A stretch of DNA of 64,000 nt from assembly GCF_014645315.1 (NCBI RefSeq), contig NZ_BMLQ01000005.1:248001-312000 (forward strand), in the 5' to 3' direction. Both the position numbers and the translations under genes were made by a program. This DNA is from Citricoccus zhacaiensis (GTDB lineage Bacteria; Actinomycetota; Actinomycetes; Actinomycetales; Micrococcaceae). Every line of letters begins with the position of its first letter. The first letter of the stretch is position 1. Positions 45,654 to 54,666 of this stretch are shown in pieces. The notes beneath the pieces are model-generated. The model ran no database searches. It was not told the DNA's origin and saw only the letters and a program-made list of their open reading frames with translations.

Positions 45654-46499
45654 TCAGTAGCCCGGGGCGGGACCGAAGCCCCAAGCGGTCTCCAGCACCC
45701 CACCAGAACGCACGACGCCGGCCGCGGCCTCGGTGCCCACGTACCGCAGGTGCCACGGCTCGGGGGAGTACCCGGTCACGTCCTCGGCGCCGTCCGGGTA
45801 GCGGATGATCCACCCGTGCTCGGCCGCGTGCTCAGCCACCCAGGCGCCTTCCGGGGTGTCCCCGAAGCACTGCTCGAGCGTGCACGCGCCGTCCGCGGCA
45901 CCGACGTCTATGGCCAGGCCCGTCTGGTGTTCCGAGAAGCCGGGGCGCGCGGAGATCCGGTCCGCCTCGGCCTGCCCGTACCGCTCCACCCAGCCGCCGT
46001 AGGTGCCCTGCTGGTAGCCGTAGGAGCGGTAGGCGCTGACCAAGGTCAGGTCCACCTCGTCGGCGGATGCCGCGGCGAATAGGTCCTCTGCCGCGCCTGC
46101 CGCCTCGTCCCGGAGTTCCATCGAGGCCTTCGACGCCGGCACGTCCGGCCCGCGCAGGTCCTGCGGTGCGTAGTCGGCCGGGTCCAGGGGGTTGAGCTTG
46201 TTGACCAGGACGTGCACGGAGTCAGGGGAGTCATGGTCGGCGAGCGGGGCAGAGGGGCTCGCCGCCGGACCGCTGGCCGTCACCGTCAGCTCACTCTGCG
46301 GAGCAGGTGCCACGGAGGGCGAGTGCGTGCCACCCGCTGAGATGGAGAGGGAGGCCACGGGCGGGAGGGGGCCTTGCGGCTCAACCGAAGAAGGCGTCGG
46401 TGGGTCACTCGGAGTCTCCACGGGGTCTTGCGGAAGCGAGCAACCGGCCAGCAGCAGGGCCAGTACGCCGGCGGTCACGAGAGGGCGGGCGCTGCGCAT
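45654..46499 (-). CDS. VanY-family D-alanyl-D-alanine carboxypeptidase lipoprotein
   Basis: 281 residues. Lipobox LLLAGC, then a Pro/Ser/Thr-rich linker of about 75 residues. The VanY domain has the metal and catalytic motifs SAYRSYGYQQ, SARPGFSEHQTGLAIDVG and EPWHLRYVG, with His in SEHQTG, Asp in AIDVG and the Glu-Pro-Trp-His motif. It would trim D-Ala from peptidoglycan stems outside the cell. The ATG lies two bases beyond the coaA stop on the same strand, an unusual coupling of a wall enzyme to CoA synthesis. Confidence 0.9.
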   Translation of the reverse strand: MRSARPLVTAGVLALLLAGCSLPQDPVETPSDPPTPSSVEPQGPLPPVASLSISAGGTHSPSVAPAPQSELTVTASGPAASPSAPLADHDSPDSVHVLVNKLNPLDPADYAPQDLRGPDVPASKASMELRDEAAGAAEDLFAAASADEVDLTLVSAYRSYGYQQGTYGGWVERYGQAEADRISARPGFSEHQTGLAIDVGAADGACTLEQCFGDTPEGAWVAEHAAEHGWIIRYPDGAEDVTGYSPEPWHLRYVGTEAAAGVVRSGGVLETAWGFGPAPGY

Positions 46500-46501
46500 G
46501 C

Positions 46502-47560
46502 TCACACCTTCCGGAGCAGCACGCGGGTCACGGCGTGGCCCACGTCCTTGGTCATCACGAGCTTGGCGCGGCCGCGGGTGGGCAGCACGTTCTGGGTGAG
46601 GTTGGGTCCGTTGATGCGGTCCCAGATGTCCGAGGAGGTCGCGATCGCCTCGGCGTCGGACAGGGTGGCATAGCGGTGGAAGTAGCTCTTGGGGTCCGCG
46701 AACGCCCCGGAGCGCAGGCGCATGAACCGTTCGGTGTACCACTGCCGGATGGCGGTGGTCTTGGCGTCCACGTAGACGGAGTAGTCGAAGAAGTCGGAGA
46801 CGCTCAGGCCCGCGGTGCCGTCCGAGCGCACGCGGGGCGGGGCGAGCACGTTGAGTCCCTCGATGATGAGCACGTCCGGGCGGTGCACCACCACTTCCTC
46901 GTGCGGAAGGATGTCATAGGTGAGGTGGGAGTACATGGGGGCCCGGACCTCCGGGGCACCCGACTTGATGTCCGCCACGAAGCGCATCAGCCGGCGTCGG
47001 TCATAGGACTCCGGGAATCCCTTGCGCTGCATCAGGCCGCGGCGTTCCAGCTCGGCGTTGGGGTAGAGGAAGCCGTCCGTGGTGAGCAGCTCCACGCGGG
47101 GGGTGTTGGGCCAGCGGCGCAGCATCTCCTGGAGCACGCGGGCCGTGGTGGATTTCCCGACGGCGACCGAACCGGCCACGCCGATCACGAAGGGCGTGCG
47201 CCGGGTGGATTCACCGAGGAACTCGTTGGAGGCCCGCCGCAGGTGGGCGGCCGCATCCACCTGGATGCTCAGCAGCCGGGAGAGCGGCAGGTAGACCTCG
47301 GCGACCTCGCGCAGGGAGAGGTGCTCGCCGATGCCCCGCAGCCGGTCGATGTCCGACTGGTCGAAGGGCTGTTCCATCTCATTGGCCAGCCGTGCCCAGG
47401 TGTCCCGCTCCAGCTCGATGAAGGGGGAGTAGTGGTTCTCGGAGTCGGCGGGCTCCGGTGGGGAGCCTGCCCAACTGGCGTGGCCGGTGGAGGTGACAGG
47501 CGTGGCCTGCGGGAGTCCGGAGCCGGCGGCGTCGGGTGGATTCACCCGTCCATTATCCAT
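46502..47560 (-). CDS. coaA: Type I pantothenate kinase
   Basis: 352 residues. CoaA phosphorylates pantothenate, the first committed step of CoA synthesis. P-loop GVAGSVAVGKST (127-138), LTTDGFLYP and the substrate loop ESYDRRRLMRFV are typical; the C-terminus ends DVGHAVTRVLLRKV. The N-terminal 40 or so residues are a Pro/Ser-rich extension absent from E. coli CoaA. An alternative GTG start at residue 6 follows a GATAAT hexamer with a 6-nt gap and could be a leaderless start. Confidence 0.95.
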   Translation of the reverse strand: MDNGRVNPPDAAGSGLPQATPVTSTGHASWAGSPPEPADSENHYSPFIELERDTWARLANEMEQPFDQSDIDRLRGIGEHLSLREVAEVYLPLSRLLSIQVDAAAHLRRASNEFLGESTRRTPFVIGVAGSVAVGKSTTARVLQEMLRRWPNTPRVELLTTDGFLYPNAELERRGLMQRKGFPESYDRRRLMRFVADIKSGAPEVRAPMYSHLTYDILPHEEVVVHRPDVLIIEGLNVLAPPRVRSDGTAGLSVSDFFDYSVYVDAKTTAIRQWYTERFMRLRSGAFADPKSYFHRYATLSDAEAIATSSDIWDRINGPNLTQNVLPTRGRAKLVMTKDVGHAVTRVLLRKV

Positions 47561-47658
47561 CCATCGGGGGTGTCACTGTGACGGCGGACTCTTCAATGGC
47601 TTGAGCTTCCGCGGCGGACTCGTCAAAGCCGGCTCATCGGATGCTTTTTGTCTGCCGG

Positions 47659-47664
47659 TAGTAT
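47659..47664 (+). promoter_or_regulatory. Probable -10 element of the SGNH hydrolase gene (leaderless)
   Basis: TAGTAT, ending 8 nt before the GTG at 47673; supports that start. Confidence 0.5.
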
Positions 47665-47672
47665 CACCCCTC

Positions 47673-48554
47673 GTGAGAGATAAATTGGTCGGAACGTCGA
47701 AGCTTCAATGGGCGGCACTGATACTCCTGGTGATGGTCATCGTGGCCTTGCTGGTGGTTCTGTTCACCCAGCAGCAGGACTACCGGACCGATGCCGAGGC
47801 CGCCCGCGGGGGCAATGCGCCCGCTCCGGTGCAAGAGACCTCACCCTCCGCCGAGTCCACCGCCTCGTCCAGCCCGTCAGCCACGGAGGCGTCCGAGGAG
47901 GCCCCAGAGGATCCGGTAGACGCCGTCACCACAGCCGCCCAGGCCGTGGTCAACCGAGATGATGACTCCGTCATCAACGTGCTTGGAGACTCCACGTCCA
48001 ACACCAGCAGCGAATGGGTGTACCGCTGGGCCGAGGAACTCGGCGGGGACGCCGCCGTGACGGTCCATACCTGGAACCCCGACGCCGGCACCTGGTACCT
48101 GGAGCCCCGCACCTACGGCGGGGGCGACCGGGACATCACCATCTGGAACGGCTCCGCTGCCGAGGGCACCCCCGGCTTCCCGCTGGAGCTGGACGGGATG
48201 ATCGAACCCGAGGCCGACCTGACGATCCTGAACTATGGGCATTGGGGTGATCCGGAGTTCGTGGCCTCCTCGCTGGAAGACTTGCTCAACACCCTGGACG
48301 CCGGTGCCGAAGGCGCAGCTCCCGTGGTCCTCACCGCCCAGAACCCGGCCCAGCCCACGTGGGTGGGTTACGCGGACACGAACCGGGATGCCATGCGCGC
48401 CGCTGCCGAGGAGCGTGAACTGCCGGTGATCAACATCGAGGGCGCCTTTGAGGATTACGGCGACTGGGAGTCCCTGCTGGCAGACGAGGTCAACCCGAAC
48501 GAGGATGGCCACCAGGTGTGGGCGGAAGCGGTCAGCGGGTACTTCGCCGGCTGA
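47673..48554 (+). CDS. Membrane-anchored SGNH/GDSL hydrolase-like protein
   Basis: 293 residues. An N-terminal transmembrane helix (ALILLVMVIVALLVVLF, about residues 15-31) and a Ser/Glu-rich linker precede an SGNH domain. Block I is INVLGDSTSN (Asp106, Ser107) and block V is NPNEDGHQVWAEA (Asp278, His280), so the catalytic Ser-Asp-His set is present. The Gly and Asn blocks are partly recognisable (ILNYGHWG). Likely an extracellular esterase or deacetylase anchored in the membrane; substrate unknown. It starts the surface-protein region and reads towards the repeat protein. Confidence 0.78.
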   Translation: MRDKLVGTSKLQWAALILLVMVIVALLVVLFTQQQDYRTDAEAARGGNAPAPVQETSPSAESTASSSPSATEASEEAPEDPVDAVTTAAQAVVNRDDDSVINVLGDSTSNTSSEWVYRWAEELGGDAAVTVHTWNPDAGTWYLEPRTYGGGDRDITIWNGSAAEGTPGFPLELDGMIEPEADLTILNYGHWGDPEFVASSLEDLLNTLDAGAEGAAPVVLTAQNPAQPTWVGYADTNRDAMRAAAEERELPVINIEGAFEDYGDWESLLADEVNPNEDGHQVWAEAVSGYFAG

Positions 48555-48818
48555 ACCGTCACTCCGCGTTCACGCATCAGTCACCTTTCCTGAGCGGTTT
48601 TTAGGCCTTCAGCTGTAACGCCCAATGACTTTTTTGAGAATTCCCAGCATTACCTGCGAGTAACCTCACAAACGTGGATAGGATCCTTGTTATGTCTCCG
48701 TCCGGGGGGACGGTCATGACGTGTGTCTGCATCCTGTGCTGACTTCTCGCTGCATGTTGACCTCATTCCTCCCTGTGCGGGGGCACTCATCTATTGCACC
48801 TTTGAGAGTGGGGATGGA

Positions 48819-51800
48819 ATGGCGCAAGAGTTTGCCCAAACACCGAAACGCAGATTAAGAGCCCTCGCGGCGGGAGCCGTGACCGTAGCCGTCATCGCAG
48901 CACCGGTTGGGGCGGCCCAGGCCGCGCCGGAGGACGATTCCGAGGCACGGGCTCGGATCATCGACGCCTCGCTGTTCGACTCTGAACTGGCCGCTGCCGG
49001 CCAGGCCGCGAGCGGCAATCCGAGCGACGCCGGGGCCGCTACCGGGACTATCGATGCCGCCCTGTTGGAGGCTCTCGAGATTGATCTCGGAGCACTTCAG
49101 CTGCCGGTCGTGGGTTCCGAGGGGACCCCGGGGCTGCTGCAGATCGGTGAGCTGGGGGCACTCAGCTCCTATGCTTCCTCTCCCTCGGCCTACTCGTCCA
49201 CGGCGAGTGCCGGCGTGGTCGGAGAGAACGGTGCCGTCAGCCTGGACGTGGCTGAAGCCGCCGGTCCGGCTGCCAACACCACCATCAACCTGACCGACCT
49301 GCTGGACCAGCTCGGTGTGGATGGTCTGACCGACGAGATTGTGCAGGAGATCAGCCTTGAGCTCGGCGCGGTGGCCTCCACGGCCTCGCAGACCGCTCCT
49401 TCCGCTCCGGAAACCAACTATGTGGTGGCCGATGGCAATCTGGTCATCGACAGCCCGCTGGTGGGTGCACTGGCTACCGACCTCCGAACCACCATCACCG
49501 GTGCCGGCAGCCTGGTGGATGGTCTGGTGGGGACCGAGGGTCTCATCGGCAGCACAGTCTCTGCTCTCGCCACGGAGATCAACATTCCGCTGGTGGCTAA
49601 CCTGGATCTGAGCGGTGGCACAGTTGGGGTCAATGGCCTGGATGCTGCACTGGACCAGGCAGCCACGACGCTGCTGGCCGAGCCGCTAGTGGATTCCAAC
49701 GGCCTGGTTTCCATCTCCCTCGCTGACGGGACCATTGAGGTCAACCTGTCCCAGCTGGTGTCCGGCACCGATGGTGGCCTCAACGGCCTGGCCCCGAACA
49801 CCTCGGTCTTGACCACTGAGACCGTCGGCCTGATCACTGATGCGGTTGCGGGTGCCCTGGGCAGCGTGGCCGGCAAGGTCACGGAGACCCTCACCGAAGT
49901 TTTGAACGCGGTGGAGCTCAATATTTCCCTCCCGATCGAACTGTCCCTGCTGGGCGGTCTTATCCCGGCCGCTGACGGCCAGGTTCTGGTCAACGGCACC
50001 CTCGGCCAGCTGGCCGGAACGGCCCCCGGTGAACCGGAGATCACTCTTGACCTCGATCTGCTCGGGCTTTCCCTGGGAACCGTCCTGAATCCTGTGGTGA
50101 ACTTCTTGCAGGGTGCTTTGCTGACGCCGCTGGCGAACGGTCTGGGTCCGATCCTGACTGCGGGCGTCGATGAGATCGCCGGCACTGTGACCGGCGTGGT
50201 TGACCCCCTGGTCGGCACCCTGGACCCGGTCCTCACCGGTGTCCTCGATGAGATCGTGGAGATCACCATCAACGAGCAGACCCAGCCGGGTGCTCTCGGG
50301 GATGACTCCCTGACCGTCAACGCTGTGAGCCTGGAACTGTTGCCCAGCACTCAGGCCGTGGACGTCAACCTGGCGTCCTCGACGGTGCGTGTTGCTCAGG
50401 TTTCTCCGGAGCTCACGGTGACTCCGGGGACCGCGCTTCCCGGTGATGAGGTCACTGTCGGCGGAACCGGCTACCCGCCGAACGCTGAGGTAGACGTCCA
50501 GCTCCTGGACCCCGAAGGTAACCCGGTTCCGGGAACTGCCTCCACGGTGATCACGGACGAGAACGGTGCTTTCACAACGCCGATCATCATTCCGGCCGAT
50601 GCTGTTCCTGGCGCCTATGAGGCAGAGGGTGTGTCCGGTGATGTCTCGGATACGGCCCCGCTTCAGGTGCAGGACGCCAGCACGGATGACAACACCGCGG
50701 ACAACACGGCCGAGAACACCGAGGTCAACACCGAGGTGAACACGGCTGAGAACACCGGTGAGAACACGGACGTGAACACTGAGGTGAACACGGCCGAGAA
50801 CACGGACGTGAACACTGAGGTGAACGCTGCCGACAACACCGAGGTGAACACGGCTGACAACACTGAGGTGAACACGGCTGACAACACTGAGGTGAACGCT
50901 GCCGACAACACTGAGGTCAACACGGGTGAGAACACCGCCGTGAACACCGAGGTGAACACGGCTGAGAACACCGACGTGAACACTGAGGTGAACACGGCGG
51001 ACAACACTGAGGTGAACGCTGCCGACAACACTGAGGTCAACACGGGTGAGAACACCGCCGTGAACACCGAGGTGAACACGGCTGAGAACACCGACGTGAA
51101 CACTGAGGTGAACACGGCGGACAACACTGAGGTGAACGCTGCCGACAACACTGAGGTCAACGTTGCTGACAACACCGACGTGAACACCGAGGTCAACACG
51201 GCCGAGAACACGGACGTGAACACTGAGGTGAACGTTGCTGACAACACCGACGTGAACACCGAGGTCAACACGGCCGAGAACACGGACGTGAACACTGAGG
51301 TGAACGTTGCTGACAACACCGACGTGAACACCGAGGTGAACACGGCTGAGAACACCGGTGAGAACACTGAGGTCAACACGGCGGACAACACTGAGGTGAA
51401 CGCTGCCGACAACACTGAGGTCAACACCGGTGAGAACACCGAGGTCAACACGGCCGAAAACACGGACGTGAACACGGAGGTCAACACGGCTGAGAACACG
51501 GACGTGAACACCGAGGCGAACGTTGCTGACAACACCGATGTGAACACTGAGGTCAACACGGCCGAGAACACCGGTGAGAACACCGAGGTCAACACGGCCG
51601 AGAACACCGATGTGAACACCGATGTGAACACCGATGTGAACACTGAGGTGAACACGGCTGAGAACACTGGTGAGAACACCGAGGTGAACACGGCTGAGAA
51701 CACTGGTGAGAACACCGAGGTGAACACGGCTGAGAACACTGGTGAGAACACCGAGGTGAACACGGCCGAGAACACCGACGTGAACACTGAGGCGAACACC

Positions 51801-52676
51801 GAGGTCAACACCGGTGACAACACGTCCGACAACACGGCCGACAACACTGCTGGCCCGGTCATCGACGTGACGCCGAAGACGGTTGAGCAGGGTGACACCA
51901 CCCTGGTTACCGCCCTTGGCTACACTCCGGATTCGACTGTTTCGGTCTACGTGAAGCAGCTGGGCGCTCCGGTTACCCTGTTTAGGGCCCTCCCGAACGA
52001 CCTTGGCACCCTGCTGAGCGACGAGATCGCTACTGACAGCAACGGTGAAGCGACTATTCGTCTGGAGACGGCGGAGCTCGACCTGGCCGACTACCGCGTC
52101 ACGCTGGTCGACAACGAGACCGAGCGCGGCAACTGGTCGACGTTTACCGTCATCGCGCCTGACGCTGATACCGCCGACAACACCGCTGACAACACTGCGG
52201 CGAACACGGAGGTGAACACGGCCGAGAACACCGAGGTGAACACGGCTGAGAACACCGAGGCCAACGCTGACGTGAACACCGAAGTGAACACCGAAGTGAA
52301 CACTGCAGAGAACACTGCAGCGAACACTGCAGCGAACACCGAGGTGAACACGGCTGAGAACACCGAGGTCAACACTGCAGAGAACACTGACGTGAACACT
52401 GCAGAGAACACCGACGTGAACACCGCTGAGAACACCGACGTGAACACCGAGGCCAACACTGGCGCGAACACCGCTGACAACAACGGTGCCAACGCTGGCG
52501 GCAACACGTCCGGCAACTCGAACGGCAACTCGAACGGCGGCACGCCGATGCTCGGGGCTTCCTCGCAGCAGCTGGCGAAGACTGGTGCAGACCAGGGCTG
52601 GCTGATTGGCGGCGGCGCTCTGCTGCTGCTCATCGGCGGCGGCCTGTTGCTGACGCAGCGCTTGCGTCGTAGCTGA
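48819..52676 (+). CDS. Giant repeat surface protein with LAKTG sortase signal (choice-of-anchor G-like)
   Basis: 1285 residues from the ATG at 48819. Signal peptide to about residue 35 (cleavage after AAQA). Residues 36-520 form a Leu/Val/Gly-rich domain with DxxLGALQLPVV-like repeats resembling choice-of-anchor G proteins of Micrococcales. An Ig/IPT-like domain (about 528-619) begins SPELTVTPGTALPGDEVTVG. Then come about 97 tetrapeptides NTxx (624-1010), a second Ig-like domain (1012-1114, VIDVTPKTVEQGDTTLV), about 31 more NTxx units (1116-1240), and the sorting signal LAKTG (1252-1256), a helix and RRS. LAxTG is the class E sortase motif of actinobacteria, so the protein is probably wall-linked. 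The 264 bp upstream hold no gene. Confidence 0.85.
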   Translation: MAQEFAQTPKRRLRALAAGAVTVAVIAAPVGAAQAAPEDDSEARARIIDASLFDSELAAAGQAASGNPSDAGAATGTIDAALLEALEIDLGALQLPVVGSEGTPGLLQIGELGALSSYASSPSAYSSTASAGVVGENGAVSLDVAEAAGPAANTTINLTDLLDQLGVDGLTDEIVQEISLELGAVASTASQTAPSAPETNYVVADGNLVIDSPLVGALATDLRTTITGAGSLVDGLVGTEGLIGSTVSALATEINIPLVANLDLSGGTVGVNGLDAALDQAATTLLAEPLVDSNGLVSISLADGTIEVNLSQLVSGTDGGLNGLAPNTSVLTTETVGLITDAVAGALGSVAGKVTETLTEVLNAVELNISLPIELSLLGGLIPAADGQVLVNGTLGQLAGTAPGEPEITLDLDLLGLSLGTVLNPVVNFLQGALLTPLANGLGPILTAGVDEIAGTVTGVVDPLVGTLDPVLTGVLDEIVEITINEQTQPGALGDDSLTVNAVSLELLPSTQAVDVNLASSTVRVAQVSPELTVTPGTALPGDEVTVGGTGYPPNAEVDVQLLDPEGNPVPGTASTVITDENGAFTTPIIIPADAVPGAYEAEGVSGDVSDTAPLQVQDASTDDNTADNTAENTEVNTEVNTAENTGENTDVNTEVNTAENTDVNTEVNAADNTEVNTADNTEVNTADNTEVNAADNTEVNTGENTAVNTEVNTAENTDVNTEVNTADNTEVNAADNTEVNTGENTAVNTEVNTAENTDVNTEVNTADNTEVNAADNTEVNVADNTDVNTEVNTAENTDVNTEVNVADNTDVNTEVNTAENTDVNTEVNVADNTDVNTEVNTAENTGENTEVNTADNTEVNAADNTEVNTGENTEVNTAENTDVNTEVNTAENTDVNTEANVADNTDVNTEVNTAENTGENTEVNTAENTDVNTDVNTDVNTEVNTAENTGENTEVNTAENTGENTEVNTAENTGENTEVNTAENTDVNTEANTEVNTGDNTSDNTADNTAGPVIDVTPKTVEQGDTTLVTALGYTPDSTVSVYVKQLGAPVTLFRALPNDLGTLLSDEIATDSNGEATIRLETAELDLADYRVTLVDNETERGNWSTFTVIAPDADTADNTADNTAANTEVNTAENTEVNTAENTEANADVNTEVNTEVNTAENTAANTAANTEVNTAENTEVNTAENTDVNTAENTDVNTAENTDVNTEANTGANTADNNGANAGGNTSGNSNGNSNGGTPMLGASSQQLAKTGADQGWLIGGGALLLLIGGGLLLTQRLRRS
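50689..51851 (+). repeat. 12-bp (NTxx) coding repeat array, block 1
   Basis: About 97 units of AACACN-type codons encoding NTEV, NTAE, NTDV, NTAD, NTGE and NAAD. Higher-order identity: a 120-bp block (50881-51000) is repeated exactly at 51001-51120 and continues into 51121-51160; a 72-bp block recurs around 51163-51310. Synonymous positions match too, which points to recent expansion. Confidence 0.95.
52165..52540 (+). repeat. 12-bp (NTxx) coding repeat array, block 2
   Basis: About 31 units of the same tetrapeptide pattern, more heterogeneous than block 1 and fading into NTSGNSNGNSNGG before the sorting signal. Confidence 0.95.
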
Positions 52677-52688
52677 CAATAGGTAGAA

Positions 52689-52733
52689 GCACAACGGGAG
52701 CGGTGGGTCCTGGGCCCGCCGCTCCCGTTGTGC
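52689..52733 (+). terminator. Strong hairpin between the repeat protein and the DUF5819 gene
   Basis: Perfect 15-bp stem GCACAACGGGAGCGG/CCGCTCCCGTTGTGC followed by TGTTCAGCTTT. It ends 30 bp before the next start codon, leaving no room for a separate promoter downstream of it. Confidence 0.85.
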
Positions 52734-52763
52734 TGTTCAGCTTTGGGGGATGAAAGGGAACCA

Positions 52764-53519
52764 TTGAAGAAGAAGAGAAGACTGGGGTTGTTCCCCGGGA
52801 TAGTCCTCATCGTGGGCGCATTGATCGTGTGCGGCCACCTGCTCGCCACCGCAGCGTTCACCGGCCCGCAGACGCCACTGAAGTCGTCCTTGCAGCCGGC
52901 ACTCAACAAGTACTTTCTGGGGCCGCTGGACCAGGGCTGGAGCCTGTTCGCCCCCGGGCCGTACTCACAGGACGAGCAGTTCCTAATCCGGGCCTGCCTG
53001 AGCTCCGCTGAGGTGTGTGCCGGAGGCGAGTCCGCCGGCGCCGAGTTCAGCGACTGGCACAACATGACGGCCGAGGAGCAGGAAGCGATCCTCTACAACA
53101 TCTTCGCCAACCGGGAGACCCGCCAGTCCAAGGCGGTGCATGGCCGCCTCTGGAGCGCCAACACCGCAATGAACGAGGAGAACCAGGAGCGGGCCAGCGG
53201 CAACCACGTGGACGGGACCCCCGTCTTCGGCGTGGACCTGTACTCGGACGAGGCCACGGAGGCCTTTCCCGCCGGCGAACTGAACCAGATGCGCACCTAC
53301 CAGCGGCTCGAGAACGCCGCGGTGGGCCTGGCGACCCTGCGTGGCCAGGAGCTGTGGGGCGAGGACTTCTCCATGGTCGAGGTCCGGTTGCGCCGCGACC
53401 CCATCACGCCGTTCGCCTCGCGCTTCGACGAAGAAAGCGAACCGAGTTCCCAGTGGGTGAAGGTCGGATGGCGTCCGGTCCAGCAATTCGATGAGGAGGT
53501 GTTGGCGGCATGGCGTTGA
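52764..53519 (+). CDS. DUF5819-family membrane-anchored protein
   Basis: 251 residues from a TTG at 52764 with AAAGGG upstream; an in-frame ATG at 52728 lies in the terminator stem and is unlikely. One N-terminal transmembrane helix (GLFPGIVLIVGALIVCGHLL), then an extracytoplasmic domain with LDQGWSLFAPGPYSQDEQFL, the DUF5819 signature. It overlaps the HTTM gene by ten bases, and DUF5819-HTTM pairs recur in actinobacteria. The position relative to HTTM resembles SdpA-SdpB of the Bacillus Sdp toxin system, although homology is not established. Confidence 0.78.
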   Translation: MKKKRRLGLFPGIVLIVGALIVCGHLLATAAFTGPQTPLKSSLQPALNKYFLGPLDQGWSLFAPGPYSQDEQFLIRACLSSAEVCAGGESAGAEFSDWHNMTAEEQEAILYNIFANRETRQSKAVHGRLWSANTAMNEENQERASGNHVDGTPVFGVDLYSDEATEAFPAGELNQMRTYQRLENAAVGLATLRGQELWGEDFSMVEVRLRRDPITPFASRFDEESEPSSQWVKVGWRPVQQFDEEVLAAWR

Positions 53520-54640
53520 CCACTACAAAGCAGGACCAGACATCGTCACACCAGCCGGCCTCCGCAGCATCCACGGACACCCCCGAGGCGCAGCCCGCCC
53601 CCAGCGTGTCCGCGTGGTTCCGCCGTCACCGCAACGCCCCCGCGAACCTGTTCAACTGGATCCTGGACTGGTTCCTCCTGAACCGGCATGCGGACTACGG
53701 CCTGGCCGTCATGCGCATTGCCTCCGGCACCCTGCTCGTCGGCTGGCTCGTGTTCAACCTGCCCATCGCGTCACGGATCTGGGGCCCGGGCTCCGCGTAC
53801 TGGGATGAGTACCGGGAGATCCTCGGCTACCAGTGGCCACTGGACATCCTCCGGGACGCCGGGCCGGGCCTGTTCTGGGCCTGGTACCTCATCGCGATCG
53901 CGCTGGCCGTGGCCTTCGTGCTGGGCTGGCGGACCCGGGCGGTGACGCCGTTGCTGTTCATCTTCTACACGGCGATCAACGCGCAGAACACCCCCATCTC
54001 GGACGGCGGCAACTACTTCATCCGCATCATGCTGATCTACCTGATCTTTGCGGACATCTCCCGCCGCTGGTCGCTGGACTCCCGGCGGCGCCGGAAGAAG
54101 GGACTGGGGGAAACCCAGACCGGAACGGTCCTGCACAACCTGGCGCTGGTCCTCGTGGTCGGCCAGCTGTGCCTCGTCTACCTCGAGGCCGGGCTGTACA
54201 AGGTCCAGGGCTCCCTGTGGCAGGACGGCACGGCGATCTACTACCCGGTCCAGTCCGAGGCCTACGGCGTCTTCCCGTGGCTCGCGGACCTGCTGACGTT
54301 CTCTTCCTGGGCAGTCGTGCTGGTCACGTACTTCACGGTGATCGTCCAGATCGCGTTCCCGTTCCTGCTGTTCCACCGCGTCACCCGGCGCATCGCCCTC
54401 GTCTCGATCCTGGCCATGCACCTGGGCATCGCGGTCGTGATGGGCCTGCCGTTCTTCTCCGGCATCATGGCCTCGGCGGATGCCGTCCTGGTCAGCGGGG
54501 CCACCTGGGTCACCATCGCCGCGTGGGGCCGCGCCAGGTTCAGCGGACTGCGGGCCCGCCTGGGTGCCAAGGCACCCGGGAAACGGAGCACGACGCACGG
54601 GCAGCACCACCCAGCGGACAGCGAGTCGGTCTCGGTGTAG
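53510..54640 (+). CDS. HTTM (VKGC-like) domain membrane protein
   Basis: 376 residues. Six to eight hydrophobic segments of the HTTM domain found in vitamin K-dependent carboxylase-like and SdpB proteins. FNWILDWFLLNRHADYGLAV and ADYGLAVMRIASGTLLVG open the domain, INAQNTPISDGGNYFIRIML and LVYLEAGLYKVQGSLWQDGT are conserved family segments, the latter with a Lys and Gln-rich face. The C-terminal tail is basic. It shares ten bases with the DUF5819 gene. Enzymatic activity cannot be asserted from sequence. Confidence 0.85.
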   Translation: MALTTTKQDQTSSHQPASAASTDTPEAQPAPSVSAWFRRHRNAPANLFNWILDWFLLNRHADYGLAVMRIASGTLLVGWLVFNLPIASRIWGPGSAYWDEYREILGYQWPLDILRDAGPGLFWAWYLIAIALAVAFVLGWRTRAVTPLLFIFYTAINAQNTPISDGGNYFIRIMLIYLIFADISRRWSLDSRRRRKKGLGETQTGTVLHNLALVLVVGQLCLVYLEAGLYKVQGSLWQDGTAIYYPVQSEAYGVFPWLADLLTFSSWAVVLVTYFTVIVQIAFPFLLFHRVTRRIALVSILAMHLGIAVVMGLPFFSGIMASADAVLVSGATWVTIAAWGRARFSGLRARLGAKAPGKRSTTHGQHHPADSESVSV

Positions 54641-54666
54641 CCCGGCAGCCCCATTCCGAGAGAGTC

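Noticed and set aside
50689-52540. Possible CRISPR array
   Set aside because: The repeats are contiguous 12-bp coding units with no unique spacers and no cas genes nearby.
49686-52694. Very long minus-strand open frames across the NTxx repeat region (up to about 1000 codons, with Val-Phe/His-Leu-Gly-type repeats)
   Set aside because: They arise because the 12-bp plus-strand repeat keeps antisense frames open; no ribosome binding site, signal or homology, and the plus-strand protein has a complete signal peptide and sorting motif.
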